Positions 41,716-51,182 of a DNA stretch of 64,000 nt are shown here, piece by piece (within the stretch, counting starts at the first letter, position 1; each line of letters begins with the position of its first letter). Source of the stretch: Luteibacter aegosomatis (GTDB lineage: Bacteria; Pseudomonadota; Gammaproteobacteria; Xanthomonadales; Rhodanobacteraceae); NCBI RefSeq assembly GCF_023078455.1, contig NZ_CP095740.1, forward strand, positions 310,001 through 374,000. The letters run 5' to 3'. Below the pieces are notes generated by a model. It was not told the DNA's origin. It searched no databases and saw nothing but the letters and a program-made list of their open reading frames with translations. The translations under genes and the position numbers were made by a program.

Positions 41716-43848
41716 ATGTCCGCCGTCGACCCCGCCACTACCAAGACGCCCGCCTTTCGCCAGGTGCTGGTCGAAGCCTTGCGCGAGGAAGGGTCGATCT
41801 GGCTGCTCGTGATCAAGACGCTGATCGCGTTCTTCCTCACCGGCTGGATCGCGATGCGCCTGGAATTGCCGTCGCCCTCGTCGGCGATGCTCACCACCAT
41901 CATCGTCGCCAACCGGCAGTCGGGCATGGTGCTGGCGAAGAGCTTCTATCGCGGTATCGGCACGGTGGTGGGCGCGATCCTCGCCGTCGTCATCGTCGCG
42001 GCGTTCGCGCAGCAGCGCGTGCTGTTCCTGCTGTCGCTGTCGCTGTGGATCGGCTTCTGCTCCGCGGGCGCCACGCTCTATCGCAACTTCAAGTCCTATG
42101 CCTTCGTGCTGGCGGGTTACACCGCGGCGCTGGTCGCCGTCCCCGTCATCAACGCGCCGTTGAACGTTTTCGACTCGGCCTGGGCCCGCCTGAGCGAGGT
42201 GCTGCTCGGCCTGCTGGTGAGCGGCGTGGTGAGCGAAGCGATCTTTCCCGCGCGCATGCGCGACGTGATGCGCCGGACCGGGCGCGAACAGTTCACCGAT
42301 TTCATCGCCTTCGTCCGCGGAAGCGTGGGCGGCGCGATACCGCGCGAGCAGATGGAAAACGCCCACCTGCGTTTCGTGCGCGCGGCGGTCACGCTGGAAG
42401 ACCTGCGCAGCTCGGTGGTCTTCGAAGACGTGGAAACGCGCGCGCGCAGCAACCACCTGCGCCTGTTCAACCAACGCTTCATGGCGACCTCCACCAGCTT
42501 CCAGTCGCTGCATCACCTGATCAACCGGCTCAAGCGCGCGCAGCGCGAGCGCGCGGCGGACGCGCTGATCCGGTTATATGCGCCCCTGGGCAAGGGGCTC
42601 GAAGGCCCCCTCGGTGCGGGCCTCGCCGCGCAGGCGCTGCTGCCGCAGATGGCCGTGGCACGCGATGCCATCGCCGCCAACGTCACCCGACTGCGCGGCA
42701 CGCTCGACGATGCGCAGGACCTGCGCGACTTCGATACCGGCGCCGCGTTGATCCGCCGTTTCGCCGACGAGCTGTACGACTACATCGAGGCGGCCGCATC
42801 CCTCCAGTCGCCACGGCCGTATCCCACCATTTCGGCCGAGCGCGTGAGCTTCGATCGCGGCAACGACTATCTCGGCGCGGGCATCGCCATGGTCCGCGCG
42901 ACGCTCACCATGCTCGTGCTGGGCCTGTTCTGGATCGAGAGCGCGTGGCCGTTCGGTTCGAGTGCGATGCTGCTGGCGACCGTTTTCGCGGGTCTCTTCG
43001 CGACGGTGCCCAACCCCACCCGCGTGACGTGGATCGTGATGCTGGGCTACCTGTCCGGCATGATCATGGCCTTCATTTGCCTGTTCTTCGTGCTCACCCA
43101 GGTCGACGGCTTCGGGCTCCTGGTGGTGTCCGTGTTTCCGTTCGCCGCCGTGGGGCTGGTGATGATGTTCACACCCAGTCTTGCGTCCTATGGCCTGGGA
43201 TGGTCGTTCGGCCTGACCTACCTGCTCGGGCTGAACAACATGCAGGTGTTCGACCCCGCGCGCGCCATCAACGACGCGATCGCCCAGATCATCGGCTTGG
43301 GTGCGGCGGCGGCCGCGTTCGTGATCATCCCGCCGGCCATCGGCAGTGCCTGGCTGCGCCGCCGTCTCATGGCGCGCCTGCGCGCCCAGGTGGCCCTGGC
43401 CGCCGAGGCGCCGCTGCCCGGTCTGCGCCATCGCTTCGAAAGCATCAACAACGACCTCGTCAGCCAGGTGGTGGCGCAGACGCAGCCCGGCAGCGCCGAC
43501 TCGCGCGCGCTCATCGCGTGGTCGCTGGCCGTGCACGAGACCGGGCGGGCGCTCGTCGAGATGCGCCACGACATGGCCGTGCAGGATATCCCGTCGACCC
43601 TGCGCCCTTACCTCGACGCGGTGCTGGACCGGCTGTCGCGGTTCTACGAGGTGCCGGACGTCGCCAGCTACGTCGCGGCGCGCGATGCGGTGGCTACCGC
43701 GATCGAAGGCGTGCGCGAACACACCGGGCAGGACTACCTGCTGGAAAACCTCAACCTCATCCGCATGACGCTGCTCGACAGCGAATCCGCGGTGGCCGCC
43801 TACATGCCCGACGCGCCCCTGGCCAAGGAGATCGCCCATGCCCCGTGA
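41716..43848 (+). CDS. aaeB: FUSC-family inner-membrane transporter (AaeB-like)
   Basis: 710 aa. Two blocks of about six membrane helices (residues about 30-170 and 390-540), each followed by a cytoplasmic helical domain, is the FUSC/AaeB plan. The first helix LLVIKTLIAFFLTGWIAMRLELPSPS-type start and the GLGWSFGLTYLLG segment support the family. In E. coli AaeB exports p-hydroxybenzoate with AaeA. The following DUF1656 and HlyD genes complete the same set, in the order B-X-A. Confidence 0.87.
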   Translation: MSAVDPATTKTPAFRQVLVEALREEGSIWLLVIKTLIAFFLTGWIAMRLELPSPSSAMLTTIIVANRQSGMVLAKSFYRGIGTVVGAILAVVIVAAFAQQRVLFLLSLSLWIGFCSAGATLYRNFKSYAFVLAGYTAALVAVPVINAPLNVFDSAWARLSEVLLGLLVSGVVSEAIFPARMRDVMRRTGREQFTDFIAFVRGSVGGAIPREQMENAHLRFVRAAVTLEDLRSSVVFEDVETRARSNHLRLFNQRFMATSTSFQSLHHLINRLKRAQRERAADALIRLYAPLGKGLEGPLGAGLAAQALLPQMAVARDAIAANVTRLRGTLDDAQDLRDFDTGAALIRRFADELYDYIEAAASLQSPRPYPTISAERVSFDRGNDYLGAGIAMVRATLTMLVLGLFWIESAWPFGSSAMLLATVFAGLFATVPNPTRVTWIVMLGYLSGMIMAFICLFFVLTQVDGFGLLVVSVFPFAAVGLVMMFTPSLASYGLGWSFGLTYLLGLNNMQVFDPARAINDAIAQIIGLGAAAAAFVIIPPAIGSAWLRRRLMARLRAQVALAAEAPLPGLRHRFESINNDLVSQVVAQTQPGSADSRALIAWSLAVHETGRALVEMRHDMAVQDIPSTLRPYLDAVLDRLSRFYEVPDVASYVAARDAVATAIEGVREHTGQDYLLENLNLIRMTLLDSESAVAAYMPDAPLAKEIAHAP

Positions 43849-44035
43849 AATAGCCCTCGGCGACGCACTCGTTCCCGGGCTGCTCGTTCTTTTCGTCGTG
43901 TCCCTCCTGGTGCTGTGGGCGCTGGACGCCGTGGCCGGCCGTTTCGGGCTCTATCGCCTCGTATGGCATCCGTCGCTGTTCCGCCTCGCCGTCTTCGTGT
44001 GCGTCTTCGGCGCCTTTGCGTATTTCCTGTTCTGA
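43838..44035 (+). CDS. aaeX: AaeX-like DUF1656 small membrane protein
   Basis: 65 aa with two hydrophobic helices (LVPGLLVLFVVSLLVLWAL and LAVFVCVFGAFAYFLF) and the DUF1656 middle YRLVWHPSLFRLA. Such small proteins regularly sit between or beside FUSC and HlyD genes; their role is not established. It overlaps the end of aaeB by 11 bases. Confidence 0.85.
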   Translation: MPREIALGDALVPGLLVLFVVSLLVLWALDAVAGRFGLYRLVWHPSLFRLAVFVCVFGAFAYFLF

Positions 44036-44045
44036 GTATCCCGTC

Positions 44046-45062
44046 ATGAAACTCGCCTCCGTCGTTCGCTTCGCCGTCACCGCGATCGTCGTCGTCCTCG
44101 CGGTGATCGCCGGCCACTTCCTGTGGAAGCACTACATGTATTCGCCATGGACGCGCGACGGCCGCGTACGCGCCGAGATCGTGCGTATCGCGCCCGACGT
44201 GGCGGGGCTGGTCACGGACGTGCGGGTGATCGACAACCAGACGGTGAAGAAGGGCGACCTGCTCTTCGTCGTCGACCGTTCGCGCTACCAGAATGCCGTG
44301 GCCCAGGCGCAGGCGAACCTCAACGCGGCCGAAGCGGCGGCGCGGGCGTCGGGTGCCAGCATCAACGCGTCGCTGGCCAGCGCGCAACAGAGCCGCGCCA
44401 ACTACGAGATGTACCAGGCGCAGTCCGAGCGCCGGCAGAAGCTCATCAACAACGTGATCTCGGCCGAGGACAAGGCCAATGCCCTGGCCGCGGCGAATGC
44501 CGCCCGCGCCGGCTGGCAGGCCGCGCAGGCTGGTACCAAGCAGGCCGGCGCCTCGCAGCAGCAGGCCCTGGCGGCCGTGGCCCAGGCCCAGGTCGAGCTG
44601 GCCCTGGCCGAGCTCAACCTCGACCGCACCGAGGTGCGTGCTCCCGTCGACGGCTACGTCACCAACCTCGACGTGCGCGTGGGCGATTACGCCAACGCCG
44701 GCGCCCCACGCCTCGCCCTGATCGACAGCCATTCCTACTGGATCTACGGGTATTTCGAGGAAACCAAGCTGCCGGGCGTCCACGTGGGCGACCCGGTGGA
44801 CATCCGCCTGCTGAGCGGCGGCGTGCACCTGAACGGCACGGTGGAAAGCATCGCCCGCGGTATCACCGACGCCGACAATCCCACCGGCAGCGACCTGCTC
44901 GCCTCGGTCAATCCCACCTTCAACTGGGTGCGCCTGGCCCAGCGCGTGCCGGTGCGGGTGAAGATCGATGCGGAGCATCTGCCCAAGGGCACGGTGTTGG
45001 CGGCGGGGATGACGGCGACGATCGTGGTGAAGCCGGTGGGCCACGAAGCTGGCGCCCCGTAG
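44046..45062 (+). CDS. aaeA: HlyD-family membrane-fusion protein (AaeA-like)
   Basis: 338 aa periplasmic adaptor. One N-terminal membrane helix (about residues 8-24), then the split biotinyl-lipoyl domain (RIAPDVAGLVTDVRVIDNQTVKKGDLLFVVD in outline, rejoined at RTEVRAPVDGYV), an Ala-rich alpha-hairpin between about residues 85 and 190, and a beta-barrel (YWIYGYFEETKLPGVHVGDPV). It links the FUSC pump to an outer-membrane channel encoded elsewhere. The ATG at 44046 starts 10 bases after aaeX. Confidence 0.88.
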   Translation: MKLASVVRFAVTAIVVVLAVIAGHFLWKHYMYSPWTRDGRVRAEIVRIAPDVAGLVTDVRVIDNQTVKKGDLLFVVDRSRYQNAVAQAQANLNAAEAAARASGASINASLASAQQSRANYEMYQAQSERRQKLINNVISAEDKANALAAANAARAGWQAAQAGTKQAGASQQQALAAVAQAQVELALAELNLDRTEVRAPVDGYVTNLDVRVGDYANAGAPRLALIDSHSYWIYGYFEETKLPGVHVGDPVDIRLLSGGVHLNGTVESIARGITDADNPTGSDLLASVNPTFNWVRLAQRVPVRVKIDAEHLPKGTVLAAGMTATIVVKPVGHEAGAP

Positions 45063-45065
45063 GAA

Positions 45066-45140
45066 TCGCGGACAGGGTCCGCTCCCACCCTTCGGTAGGA
45101 AGGCTGCTGCCGGAGGGTGGGAGCCGGACCCTGTCCGCGA
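45066..45140. repeat. Intergenic inverted repeat, family 1, copy E
   Basis: Arms of about 33 bases beginning TCGCGGACAGGGTCCGC and ending in CGGACCCTGTCCGCGA, imperfect through one inserted C and a few changes (CTGCCGGAGG against the expected CTACCGAAGG). It lies between the convergent aaeA and GNAT genes. Confidence 0.85.
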
Positions 45141-45151
45141 CGGAGGCGGCC

Positions 45152-45739
45152 TCAGCCTGCCAGCCGCTGCAACCTGAGTTGCAACCACCGATCCACGTCC
45201 GCCCATTCCGTGGCCAGGATGCTGTAGCACACCGTATCCCTCAGCGAGCCGTCCGGGCGCCGCTTGTGGGCGCGCAGCACGCCCTCGCGCTTCGCTCCCA
45301 GCCGCTCGATGGCGCGCTGGGAATCCTGGTTGTAGCCGTCGGTGTGGAATTCCACCGCCACCACGCCCTCGTTCTGGAAGGCGTTGGACAGCAGCAGGTG
45401 CTTGCACGCGGTGTTCAGGTGGCTGCGCTGCCAGCGCCGGGCGTACCAGGTGTAGCCGATGGCCAGGCGGGGCGGATCGCTCACGATGTCGTAATAGCGC
45501 GTGGTACCGACGATCTCGCCGCTACCGTTCTCGCGGACGGCCCAGGGCGACATGCGGCCTTCTTCCTGGCCGCGCAGGGCGGTTTCGACGTAGTCGGCCA
45601 TCCGTCCCGGCGCCGGCACGGAGGTGAACCAGAGGTTCCACAGGTCGCCGTCGGCCGCCGCCCGCTCCAGCGGCTCCACGTGGTTCAGCGCCAGCGGTTC
45701 CAGCGTGACGTAGGCGTTTTCCAGTCGGACGCGCGTCAT
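45152..45739 (-). CDS. GNAT-family N-acetyltransferase (RimJ/RimL-like)
   Basis: 195 aa. The start VRLENAYVTLEPLALNHVEPL, the middle IVGTTRYYDIVSDPPRLAIGYTWYARRWQRSHLNTACK and the acetyl-CoA-binding turn followed by QRAIERLGAKREGVLRAHKRRPDG are typical of RimJ/RimL-type GNAT proteins. The substrate (a protein N-terminus or small molecule) cannot be read from the sequence. It is five bases downstream of the DUF465 gene on the same strand. Confidence 0.85.
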   Translation of the reverse strand: MTRVRLENAYVTLEPLALNHVEPLERAAADGDLWNLWFTSVPAPGRMADYVETALRGQEEGRMSPWAVRENGSGEIVGTTRYYDIVSDPPRLAIGYTWYARRWQRSHLNTACKHLLLSNAFQNEGVVAVEFHTDGYNQDSQRAIERLGAKREGVLRAHKRRPDGSLRDTVCYSILATEWADVDRWLQLRLQRLAG

Positions 45740-45743
45740 GGGT

Positions 45744-45950
45744 TCAGGCGTCGAGGTCGGGGATGAGGCGGCTTTCGATGCGTGCGATGGCGTCTTTAAG
45801 CTGAAGCTTGCGCTTTTTCAGGCGGGTAAGCTGGATTTCGTCGCGACCGATGGCGGCGGCGAGGTGCTCGATGGCCACGTCGAGATCGCGGTGCTCGATC
45901 TTCAGCTCGGTGAGGAGCCGGGTCAGCTCGATGGGATCCTGAACCTGCAT
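45744..45950 (-). CDS. YdcH-like DUF465 protein
   Basis: 68 aa, all helical. The pattern HRDLDVAIEHLAA...DEIQLTRLKKRKLQLKDAIARIE is the DUF465 signature, a small coiled-coil protein common in proteobacteria and of unknown role. It is divergent from ttcA, with about 100 bases between starts. Confidence 0.85.
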   Translation of the reverse strand: MQVQDPIELTRLLTELKIEHRDLDVAIEHLAAAIGRDEIQLTRLKKRKLQLKDAIARIESRLIPDLDA

Positions 45951-46048
45951 GGCGTGGGCCGGCGAAAGGGAAGGCCCAGTCTAACGCCGGGCGAGGCGCC
46001 TCGCAGCGGCTACAATAGGGGGCCGACCGTCCCCACAAGCCACGCCCG

Positions 46049-46921
46049 ATGTCCGCCTCGCCCGAAGCCACCCGCAAGCAGACCTACGAAGCCGCCAAGC
46101 TGGCCAAGCGCCTGCGCCGCCAGGTGGGCCAGGCCATCGCGGACTTCGGCATGATCGAAGACGGCGACAAGGTGATGGTGTGCCTGTCCGGCGGCAAGGA
46201 TTCCTACACGATGCTCGACATCCTGATGTCGTTGCAGGCGAAGGCGCCCGTGCGTTTCGAGATCGTGGCGGTCAACCTCGACCAGAAGCAGCCCGATTTC
46301 CCCGAGCACGTGCTGCCGGAATACCTCACGAACATCGGCGTGCCGTTCCACATCATCGAACAGGACACCTACAGCGTCGTCACCCGCGTGATCCCGCAGG
46401 GCAAGACGATGTGCAGCCTCTGCTCGCGCATGCGCCGTGGCGCGCTCTACCAGTGGGCCGCCGCCAACGGCGTCACGAAGATCGCGCTGGGCCATCACCG
46501 CGACGACATCCTCGGCACGTTTTTCCTGAACCTCTTCTACCAGGGCAGCCTGAAGGCGATGCCGCCCAAGCTGCAGTCCGACGACGGCCGCCACGTGGTG
46601 ATCCGCCCGCTGGCGTATTGCCACGAGGACGACATCGCCGCTTACGCCGAGGCGCGCGCCTTCCCCATCATTCCCTGCAACCTGTGCGGCTCGCAGGAAA
46701 ATCTCCAGCGCAAGGTGGTCAAGCGCATGCTCGCCGATTGGGAGAAGAACCATCCCGGGCGCGGCGAAACCATCTTCCGCGCGCTCGGCAACGTGGCGCC
46801 CTCCCAGTTGGCCGACCGGGCGCTGTTCGACTTCAAGGCACTCGGCGCGCGCGACGGCGCGGCGCTGCCCGACGCGCACGCATGGCTTTCCGGTGGCGAC
46901 ACCGTCGACGAAAACGATTGA
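46049..46921 (+). CDS. ttcA: tRNA 2-thiocytidine(32) synthetase TtcA
   Basis: 290 aa. The PP-loop SGGKDS is at residues 47-52. The two CxxC pairs that hold the iron-sulfur cluster are C122/C125 ([11 protein letters not shown]) and C210/C213 (PCNLCGSQE). [14 protein letters not shown] and [10 protein letters not shown] are also characteristic. It thiolates cytidine 32 of certain tRNAs. Confidence 0.96.
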   Translation: MSASPEATRKQTYEAAKLAKRLRRQVGQAIADFGMIEDGDKVMVCLSGGKDSYTMLDILMSLQAKAPVRFEIVAVNLDQKQPDFPEHVLPEYLTNIGVPFHIIEQDTYSVVTRVIPQGKTMCSLCSRMRRGALYQWAAANGVTKIALGHHRDDILGTFFLNLFYQGSLKAMPPKLQSDDGRHVVIRPLAYCHEDDIAAYAEARAFPIIPCNLCGSQENLQRKVVKRMLADWEKNHPGRGETIFRALGNVAPSQLADRALFDFKALGARDGAALPDAHAWLSGGDTVDEND

Positions 46922-46958
46922 TCCTTTCCACCTTCCACGCTTCCAGGGCCTGCCGATC

Positions 46959-48146
46959 ATGACTCTCTTCTCTTCCGTGGAACTCGCCCCGCGCGATCCG
47001 ATCCTCGGCCTCAACGAAGCCTTCGGCGCCGATGCGCGTACCGACAAGGTCAACCTCGGCGTGGGCGTGTACTACGACGCGAACGGCCACGTGCCCCTGC
47101 TGCGTGCGGTGCGCGACGCCGAGAAGGCCCGCCTGGAGGCGCAGCTGCCGCGCGGTTACCTGCCCATCGACGGCATCGCGCTGTACGACGCCGCGGTGCA
47201 GAAGCTGCTGTTCGGCGCGGCGTCGCCGCTGCTGGAGGAACGACGCGTGGTCACCGCGCAGGCCCTCGGCGGCACCGGCGCGCTGAAGGTCGGCGCCGAC
47301 TTCCTCAAGCGCCTCAACCCCGACGTGCCGGTCGCCATCAGCAACCCGAGCTGGGAGAACCATCGCGCGCTGTTCGAGAACGCCGGGTTCGCTGTACAGG
47401 AATATCCCTACTACGACGCGGCGACGCATGGCCTGAACCTCGACGGCATGCTGGGCGCCCTCGCGAAGCTGCCCGCGGGCGCCATCGTGGTGCTGCACGC
47501 GTGCTGCCACAATCCGACCGGCGTCGATCTGTCCGATGCCGACTGGGCGCGGGTGATCGACGTCGTGCGCGCGCAGGGCCTGGTACCGTTCCTCGACATC
47601 GCCTACCAGGGCTTCGGCGACGGCATCGATGCCGATGCGGTGGCGGTGCGCCTGTTCGCCGAATCCGGCCTGCCGTTCTTCGTGGCCAGTTCGTTCTCCA
47701 AGTCGTTCTCGCTTTACGGCGAACGCGTGGGCGCGCTGTCGATCGTCACCGGTTCGCATGACGAGGCGGTGCGCGTGCAATCGCAGTTGAAGCGCGTGAT
47801 CCGCACCAATTATTCCAATCCGCCCACCCACGGTGCCGCGGTGGTATCGGCCGTGCTCAACCACGACGCGCTCCGCGCCACGTGGGAAACCGAGCTGGGC
47901 GAGATGCGCGAGCGCATCCGCGCCATGCGCCGGGGCCTCGTCGAGCGCCTGGCCAAGGCGGGCGACTTCGGTTTCATCGCGAACCAGCGCGGCATGTTCT
48001 CGTATTCGGGGCTGTCGTCGGCGCAGGTCGACCGCCTGCGCGAGGAGTTCGGTATCTACGCCGTCGGTACGGGCCGCATCTGCGTGGCCGCGCTCAACGA
48101 CCACAACATCGATCGCGTCGCCGACGCGATCGCCAAGGTCGTCTAG
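46959..48146 (+). CDS. tyrB: Aromatic amino acid / aspartate aminotransferase (TyrB/AspC family)
   Basis: 395 aa, class I PLP transaminase. The Schiff-base lysine is K248 in SSFSKSFSLYGERVG. Other conserved parts are VNLGVGVYYDANG, the NPSWENH turn at residues 129-135, and CHNPTGVD. The order of features fits the AspC/TyrB group; whether aspartate or aromatic amino acids are preferred cannot be decided by eye. The ATG at 46959 gives MTLFSSVELAPRDPILGL, the usual start. Confidence 0.9.
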   Translation: MTLFSSVELAPRDPILGLNEAFGADARTDKVNLGVGVYYDANGHVPLLRAVRDAEKARLEAQLPRGYLPIDGIALYDAAVQKLLFGAASPLLEERRVVTAQALGGTGALKVGADFLKRLNPDVPVAISNPSWENHRALFENAGFAVQEYPYYDAATHGLNLDGMLGALAKLPAGAIVVLHACCHNPTGVDLSDADWARVIDVVRAQGLVPFLDIAYQGFGDGIDADAVAVRLFAESGLPFFVASSFSKSFSLYGERVGALSIVTGSHDEAVRVQSQLKRVIRTNYSNPPTHGAAVVSAVLNHDALRATWETELGEMRERIRAMRRGLVERLAKAGDFGFIANQRGMFSYSGLSSAQVDRLREEFGIYAVGTGRICVAALNDHNIDRVADAIAKVV

Positions 48147-48223
48147 GCTTTCCCTTCGCACGGCTTCGCCGGCGGGCGTTCGCGCCCGCCACGGCTCTTC
48201 ATTCCCACGAGAATCGCCGATAC

Positions 48224-49132
48224 ATGTTCTTTCGCAATCTCACGCTTTTCCGCTTCTCCGCCGCCGTCGCCGACGATCTCGAACGCCTCGACGAGGTGCT
48301 TCCCGAACACCGCCTGCGTCCGGTCGGCCCGATGGAACTTTCCACCAAGGGCTTCGTGTCGCCGCTGGGCCGTAACGACGAGGCCCTGACGCACAGCGTG
48401 GGCCGCAACGTCATGGTCAGCGTCGGCGGCGAAGACAAGCTGCTTCCCTCGGCCGTGGTCAACGACGAACTCGCCAACCGCGTGCAGAAGATCGCCGAGG
48501 AAGAAGGCCGCAAGGTGAGCGGCCGCGAGCGCAAGCGCATCAAGGACGACGTGATGAACGAGCTGCTGCCGCGCGCCTTCGTGCGCAGCTCGCGCATGCG
48601 CGGCTACGCCGACAAGAAGAACGGCTGGCTGGTACTCGACACGTCCAGTCGCAAGTCGGCTGAGAATACGTTGAGCCAGGTCCGCACGGCGCTGGGCAGT
48701 TTCCCGGCGGTGCCGTTGGCGCCGGAGGAGTCGCCCCGCATCCTCATGACCCACTGGGTGGCCTCCGGCGACCTTCCGGGCGGCCTCGCGCTCGGCGACG
48801 AATGCGAATTGCGCGATCCGGCCACGGCGTCCGGGGCCATCGCGCGCTGCCGCCGCCAGGATCTCGATACCGATGAGATTCGCGAGCACCTGCGCACGGG
48901 CAAGCAGGTGTTCCAGTTGGGTTTGGTTTTCGACGACCGCATTTCCTTCGTACTTGGCGAAGACCTGATCCTGCGTAAAATCAAGTTCACCGACGTGGTA
49001 CTGGACGAGCAGGCCGACAGTCACGAATCGGCCGCGGCGGAAATGGACGCCAACTTCGCCCTCATGGCGCTCGAATACGAACGCCTGCTGGGCAAGCTGG
49101 AAGAATGGTTCAAGCTGCCGCGTCCGGAGTAA
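48224..49132 (+). CDS. rdgC: Recombination-associated protein RdgC
   Basis: 302 aa. It starts MFFRNLTLFRFSAAV and contains RPVGPMELSTKGFVSPLG, NDELANRVQKIAEEEGRKVSGRERKRIKDDV and the FVLGEDLILRKIKFTDVV region, all RdgC hallmarks. RdgC forms a ring on double-stranded DNA and limits RecA action. A longer in-frame start inside the aminotransferase gene is not credible. Confidence 0.95.
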   Translation: MFFRNLTLFRFSAAVADDLERLDEVLPEHRLRPVGPMELSTKGFVSPLGRNDEALTHSVGRNVMVSVGGEDKLLPSAVVNDELANRVQKIAEEEGRKVSGRERKRIKDDVMNELLPRAFVRSSRMRGYADKKNGWLVLDTSSRKSAENTLSQVRTALGSFPAVPLAPEESPRILMTHWVASGDLPGGLALGDECELRDPATASGAIARCRRQDLDTDEIREHLRTGKQVFQLGLVFDDRISFVLGEDLILRKIKFTDVVLDEQADSHESAAAEMDANFALMALEYERLLGKLEEWFKLPRPE

Positions 49133-49207
49133 GCCGGGCGGTGCCGCGTCGCAGTGTTTGACACGGATGGGTGGGATGTTCGTCGGGATCGACACGAGAC
49201 TCGCGAC

Positions 49208-49975
49208 ATGGCAGCAGACGAAGGCGACTGGCTGGAACTGTCCACCCCTACCGGTGGCGTCATCCGCGTTCTCAAGGCGGCGCACCCGCGCGCGCGCCGC
49301 TTGCGCCTGACGGTCACCCCCAAGGGTGCCCGGCTGACGTACCCCAACGGCACGCATACGGCGCAGATGACGGCCTTCCTGCGCCACCACGCGGACTGGC
49401 TGGAACAGAAGCTCGGCGAGTTCCACATGGACGCCAAGCCGCTGCCGCCGCTTCGGGTAGGCGTGCCCACGTCGTTTCCCTTTCGTGGCGAAGAGGTCGC
49501 GCTGGCATGGGCCGAAGGCCCGTATCCGAAGGTGGAACACGAGCCGGGCAGTCTCACCCTGGTGATTCCGCGGCCGCATACGCGCGCGTTACTGGTGGCG
49601 CGCGGTTTGCTGGCAAGCTTTTTCGAGGCGCAGATCCGTCGGGACGTGTCGCGCTGGCTACCCACGCACATTCCGCAGATCAATGCGGCGCCCACGGCAT
49701 TGCGCATCCGCCCGCTCAAGAGCCTGTGGGGCAGCCTGGACACGCGCGACAGGATCAACCTCGACCTCGCGCTGGCGCTCGCGCCCCCGGCGGCATTGCG
49801 CTACGTGCTCGTCCATGAGCTATGCCACCTGAAGGTGCGCAACCACTCGCCGCGTTTCTGGCATTGGGTCGAGAGCATCCTGCCCGAGCACAAGGAGCAG
49901 CGGGCGTGGCTGCGTGCGCACGGCAGCGGGTTGAAGATGCAGCTGGATCGGTTGGTGGCGGACGTCGCTGATTGA
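49208..49975 (+). CDS. YgjP/SprT-like M48 metallopeptidase
   Basis: 255 aa. The zinc site is HELCH at residues 203-207 with the third ligand H213 in RNHSPRFW, and RIRPLKSLWGSLDTRDRINLDLAL precedes it in outline, the DUF45/YgjP pattern. The N-terminal part is a beta-rich domain. Cellular targets are unknown. The ATG at 49208 is chosen over one 54 bases upstream. Confidence 0.88.
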   Translation: MAADEGDWLELSTPTGGVIRVLKAAHPRARRLRLTVTPKGARLTYPNGTHTAQMTAFLRHHADWLEQKLGEFHMDAKPLPPLRVGVPTSFPFRGEEVALAWAEGPYPKVEHEPGSLTLVIPRPHTRALLVARGLLASFFEAQIRRDVSRWLPTHIPQINAAPTALRIRPLKSLWGSLDTRDRINLDLALALAPPAALRYVLVHELCHLKVRNHSPRFWHWVESILPEHKEQRAWLRAHGSGLKMQLDRLVADVAD

Positions 49976-49990
49976 TGGCGTGTCGCCACG

Positions 49991-50073
49991 TGATTCGCCG
50001 ATACGATCGGCTCCCACCCCTCTGGTAGCGAGCTTCCTACCGAAGGGTGGGAGCCGATCGTATTGGCGAATCA
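49991..50073. repeat. Intergenic inverted repeat, family 1, variant copy F
   Basis: Long arms around an inner core GGCTCCCACCC...GGTAG / CTACCGAAGGGTGGGAGCC shared with the other family-1 copies. The outer arms are different (TGATTCGCCGATACGATC against GATCGTATTGGCGAATCA). It lies between the convergent metallopeptidase and hydrolase genes. Confidence 0.82.
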
Positions 50074-50089
50074 AGCTAGCGAAGCGTAT

Positions 50090-51085
50090 TCAATGCGCCA
50101 GCGCGAAGCTCGTGATGATCCGAGCCGTTTCCTCGGGCTTCTCCAGCATCGGCATGTGGTTGCAGCCGTTGAGCACCGTGGAGCCGATGGCAGGCGAACT
50201 CTTCAGTCCGGTGCGCAGGGTATCCAGTGCCGAGACGTCGATCAGTTTGTCGTCATGGCACCACAGGCCCAGCACCGGCATCGGCAGGCGGCCGATCACC
50301 GGATCGAGCGACAGCGCCTGCTCGGGGCGGCGCAGTTCGTCGAAGGTGCGCGCGATGAAGGCGTGGTCGTCGCGATTGCGCGCGAGCAGGGCATCCTCGA
50401 CGCGCGGCAGCAGGTGCGGCGGATTCAGGAAGATGCGTGCGAGCATCGCCTCGAGATCGGCGCGGTTCTCGTACAGGAACGGGTTCTTTCCGGCCTTCAC
50501 CTCACGCGCGAAGTCGTTTTCCTTGAAGGTGAGGCCCAGCGAGTCCACCAGCACGAGGCTGGCGACGCGCTCGTTGTGCTGATCGGCGTAGACGCCGGCG
50601 ATGGCACCGCCCATGGAGTGGCCCACCAGCATGAAACGCTGCATGCCGACGGCGGCGAAGAAGGGCTCCAGGCGCTTGGCCTGGGCATCGATGCCGTAAT
50701 CGCCGCCTTCGATGCGCGAGGATTCGCCCCAGCCGGGCAGGTCGGGGATGATGACGTGGAAATGGGCGGTGAGATCCTTGACCGACGCCAGCCAGGTTTC
50801 CTTGTTGGCCGCGAAGCCGTGCAGGAACACGATGTTGGGACCTTCGCCACCCTCGTAGTACGACCAGTTGGTGTCGCCGGCCTTCACCGTCTTCTTCTCG
50901 ACGTGAGCCTGCATCGCCATGCGCGCGGCATCCGCCTTCAGCAGCAGCGACGGCGCGAACAGATAGACCACGCCGGCGCCCACGCCGAGCACCACCGCCA
51001 CCACCACGAGAAACTTCAATCGCCGCAACAGCAATCGTTGCCAGAGCGGGCGCACGGAAGGGGAAAGGCTGGGGGACTTGGCCAT
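50090..51085 (-). CDS. Membrane-anchored alpha/beta hydrolase
   Basis: 331 aa. An N-terminal membrane helix (about residues 24-46, LKFLVVVAVVLGVGAGVVYLF) precedes an alpha/beta-hydrolase fold. It has the oxyanion turn FLHGFAANKETW, nucleophile S157 in GHSMGG, an acid in LWCHDDKLID and the final histidine in NGCNHMPMLEKP. The domain resembles lipase/esterase and C-C hydrolase relatives; the substrate is unknown. Confidence 0.85.
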   Translation of the reverse strand: MAKSPSLSPSVRPLWQRLLLRRLKFLVVVAVVLGVGAGVVYLFAPSLLLKADAARMAMQAHVEKKTVKAGDTNWSYYEGGEGPNIVFLHGFAANKETWLASVKDLTAHFHVIIPDLPGWGESSRIEGGDYGIDAQAKRLEPFFAAVGMQRFMLVGHSMGGAIAGVYADQHNERVASLVLVDSLGLTFKENDFAREVKAGKNPFLYENRADLEAMLARIFLNPPHLLPRVEDALLARNRDDHAFIARTFDELRRPEQALSLDPVIGRLPMPVLGLWCHDDKLIDVSALDTLRTGLKSSPAIGSTVLNGCNHMPMLEKPEETARIITSFALAH

Positions 51086-51182
51086 GGGGAAAGAAACCGG
51101 GAACGGGGACGCCCCGCAAGATGCGGTGCCGGGGCTCAGGATGCAACCCTTGCGGCGCCCTGGGGCGCCGCAAGAATCTGCG

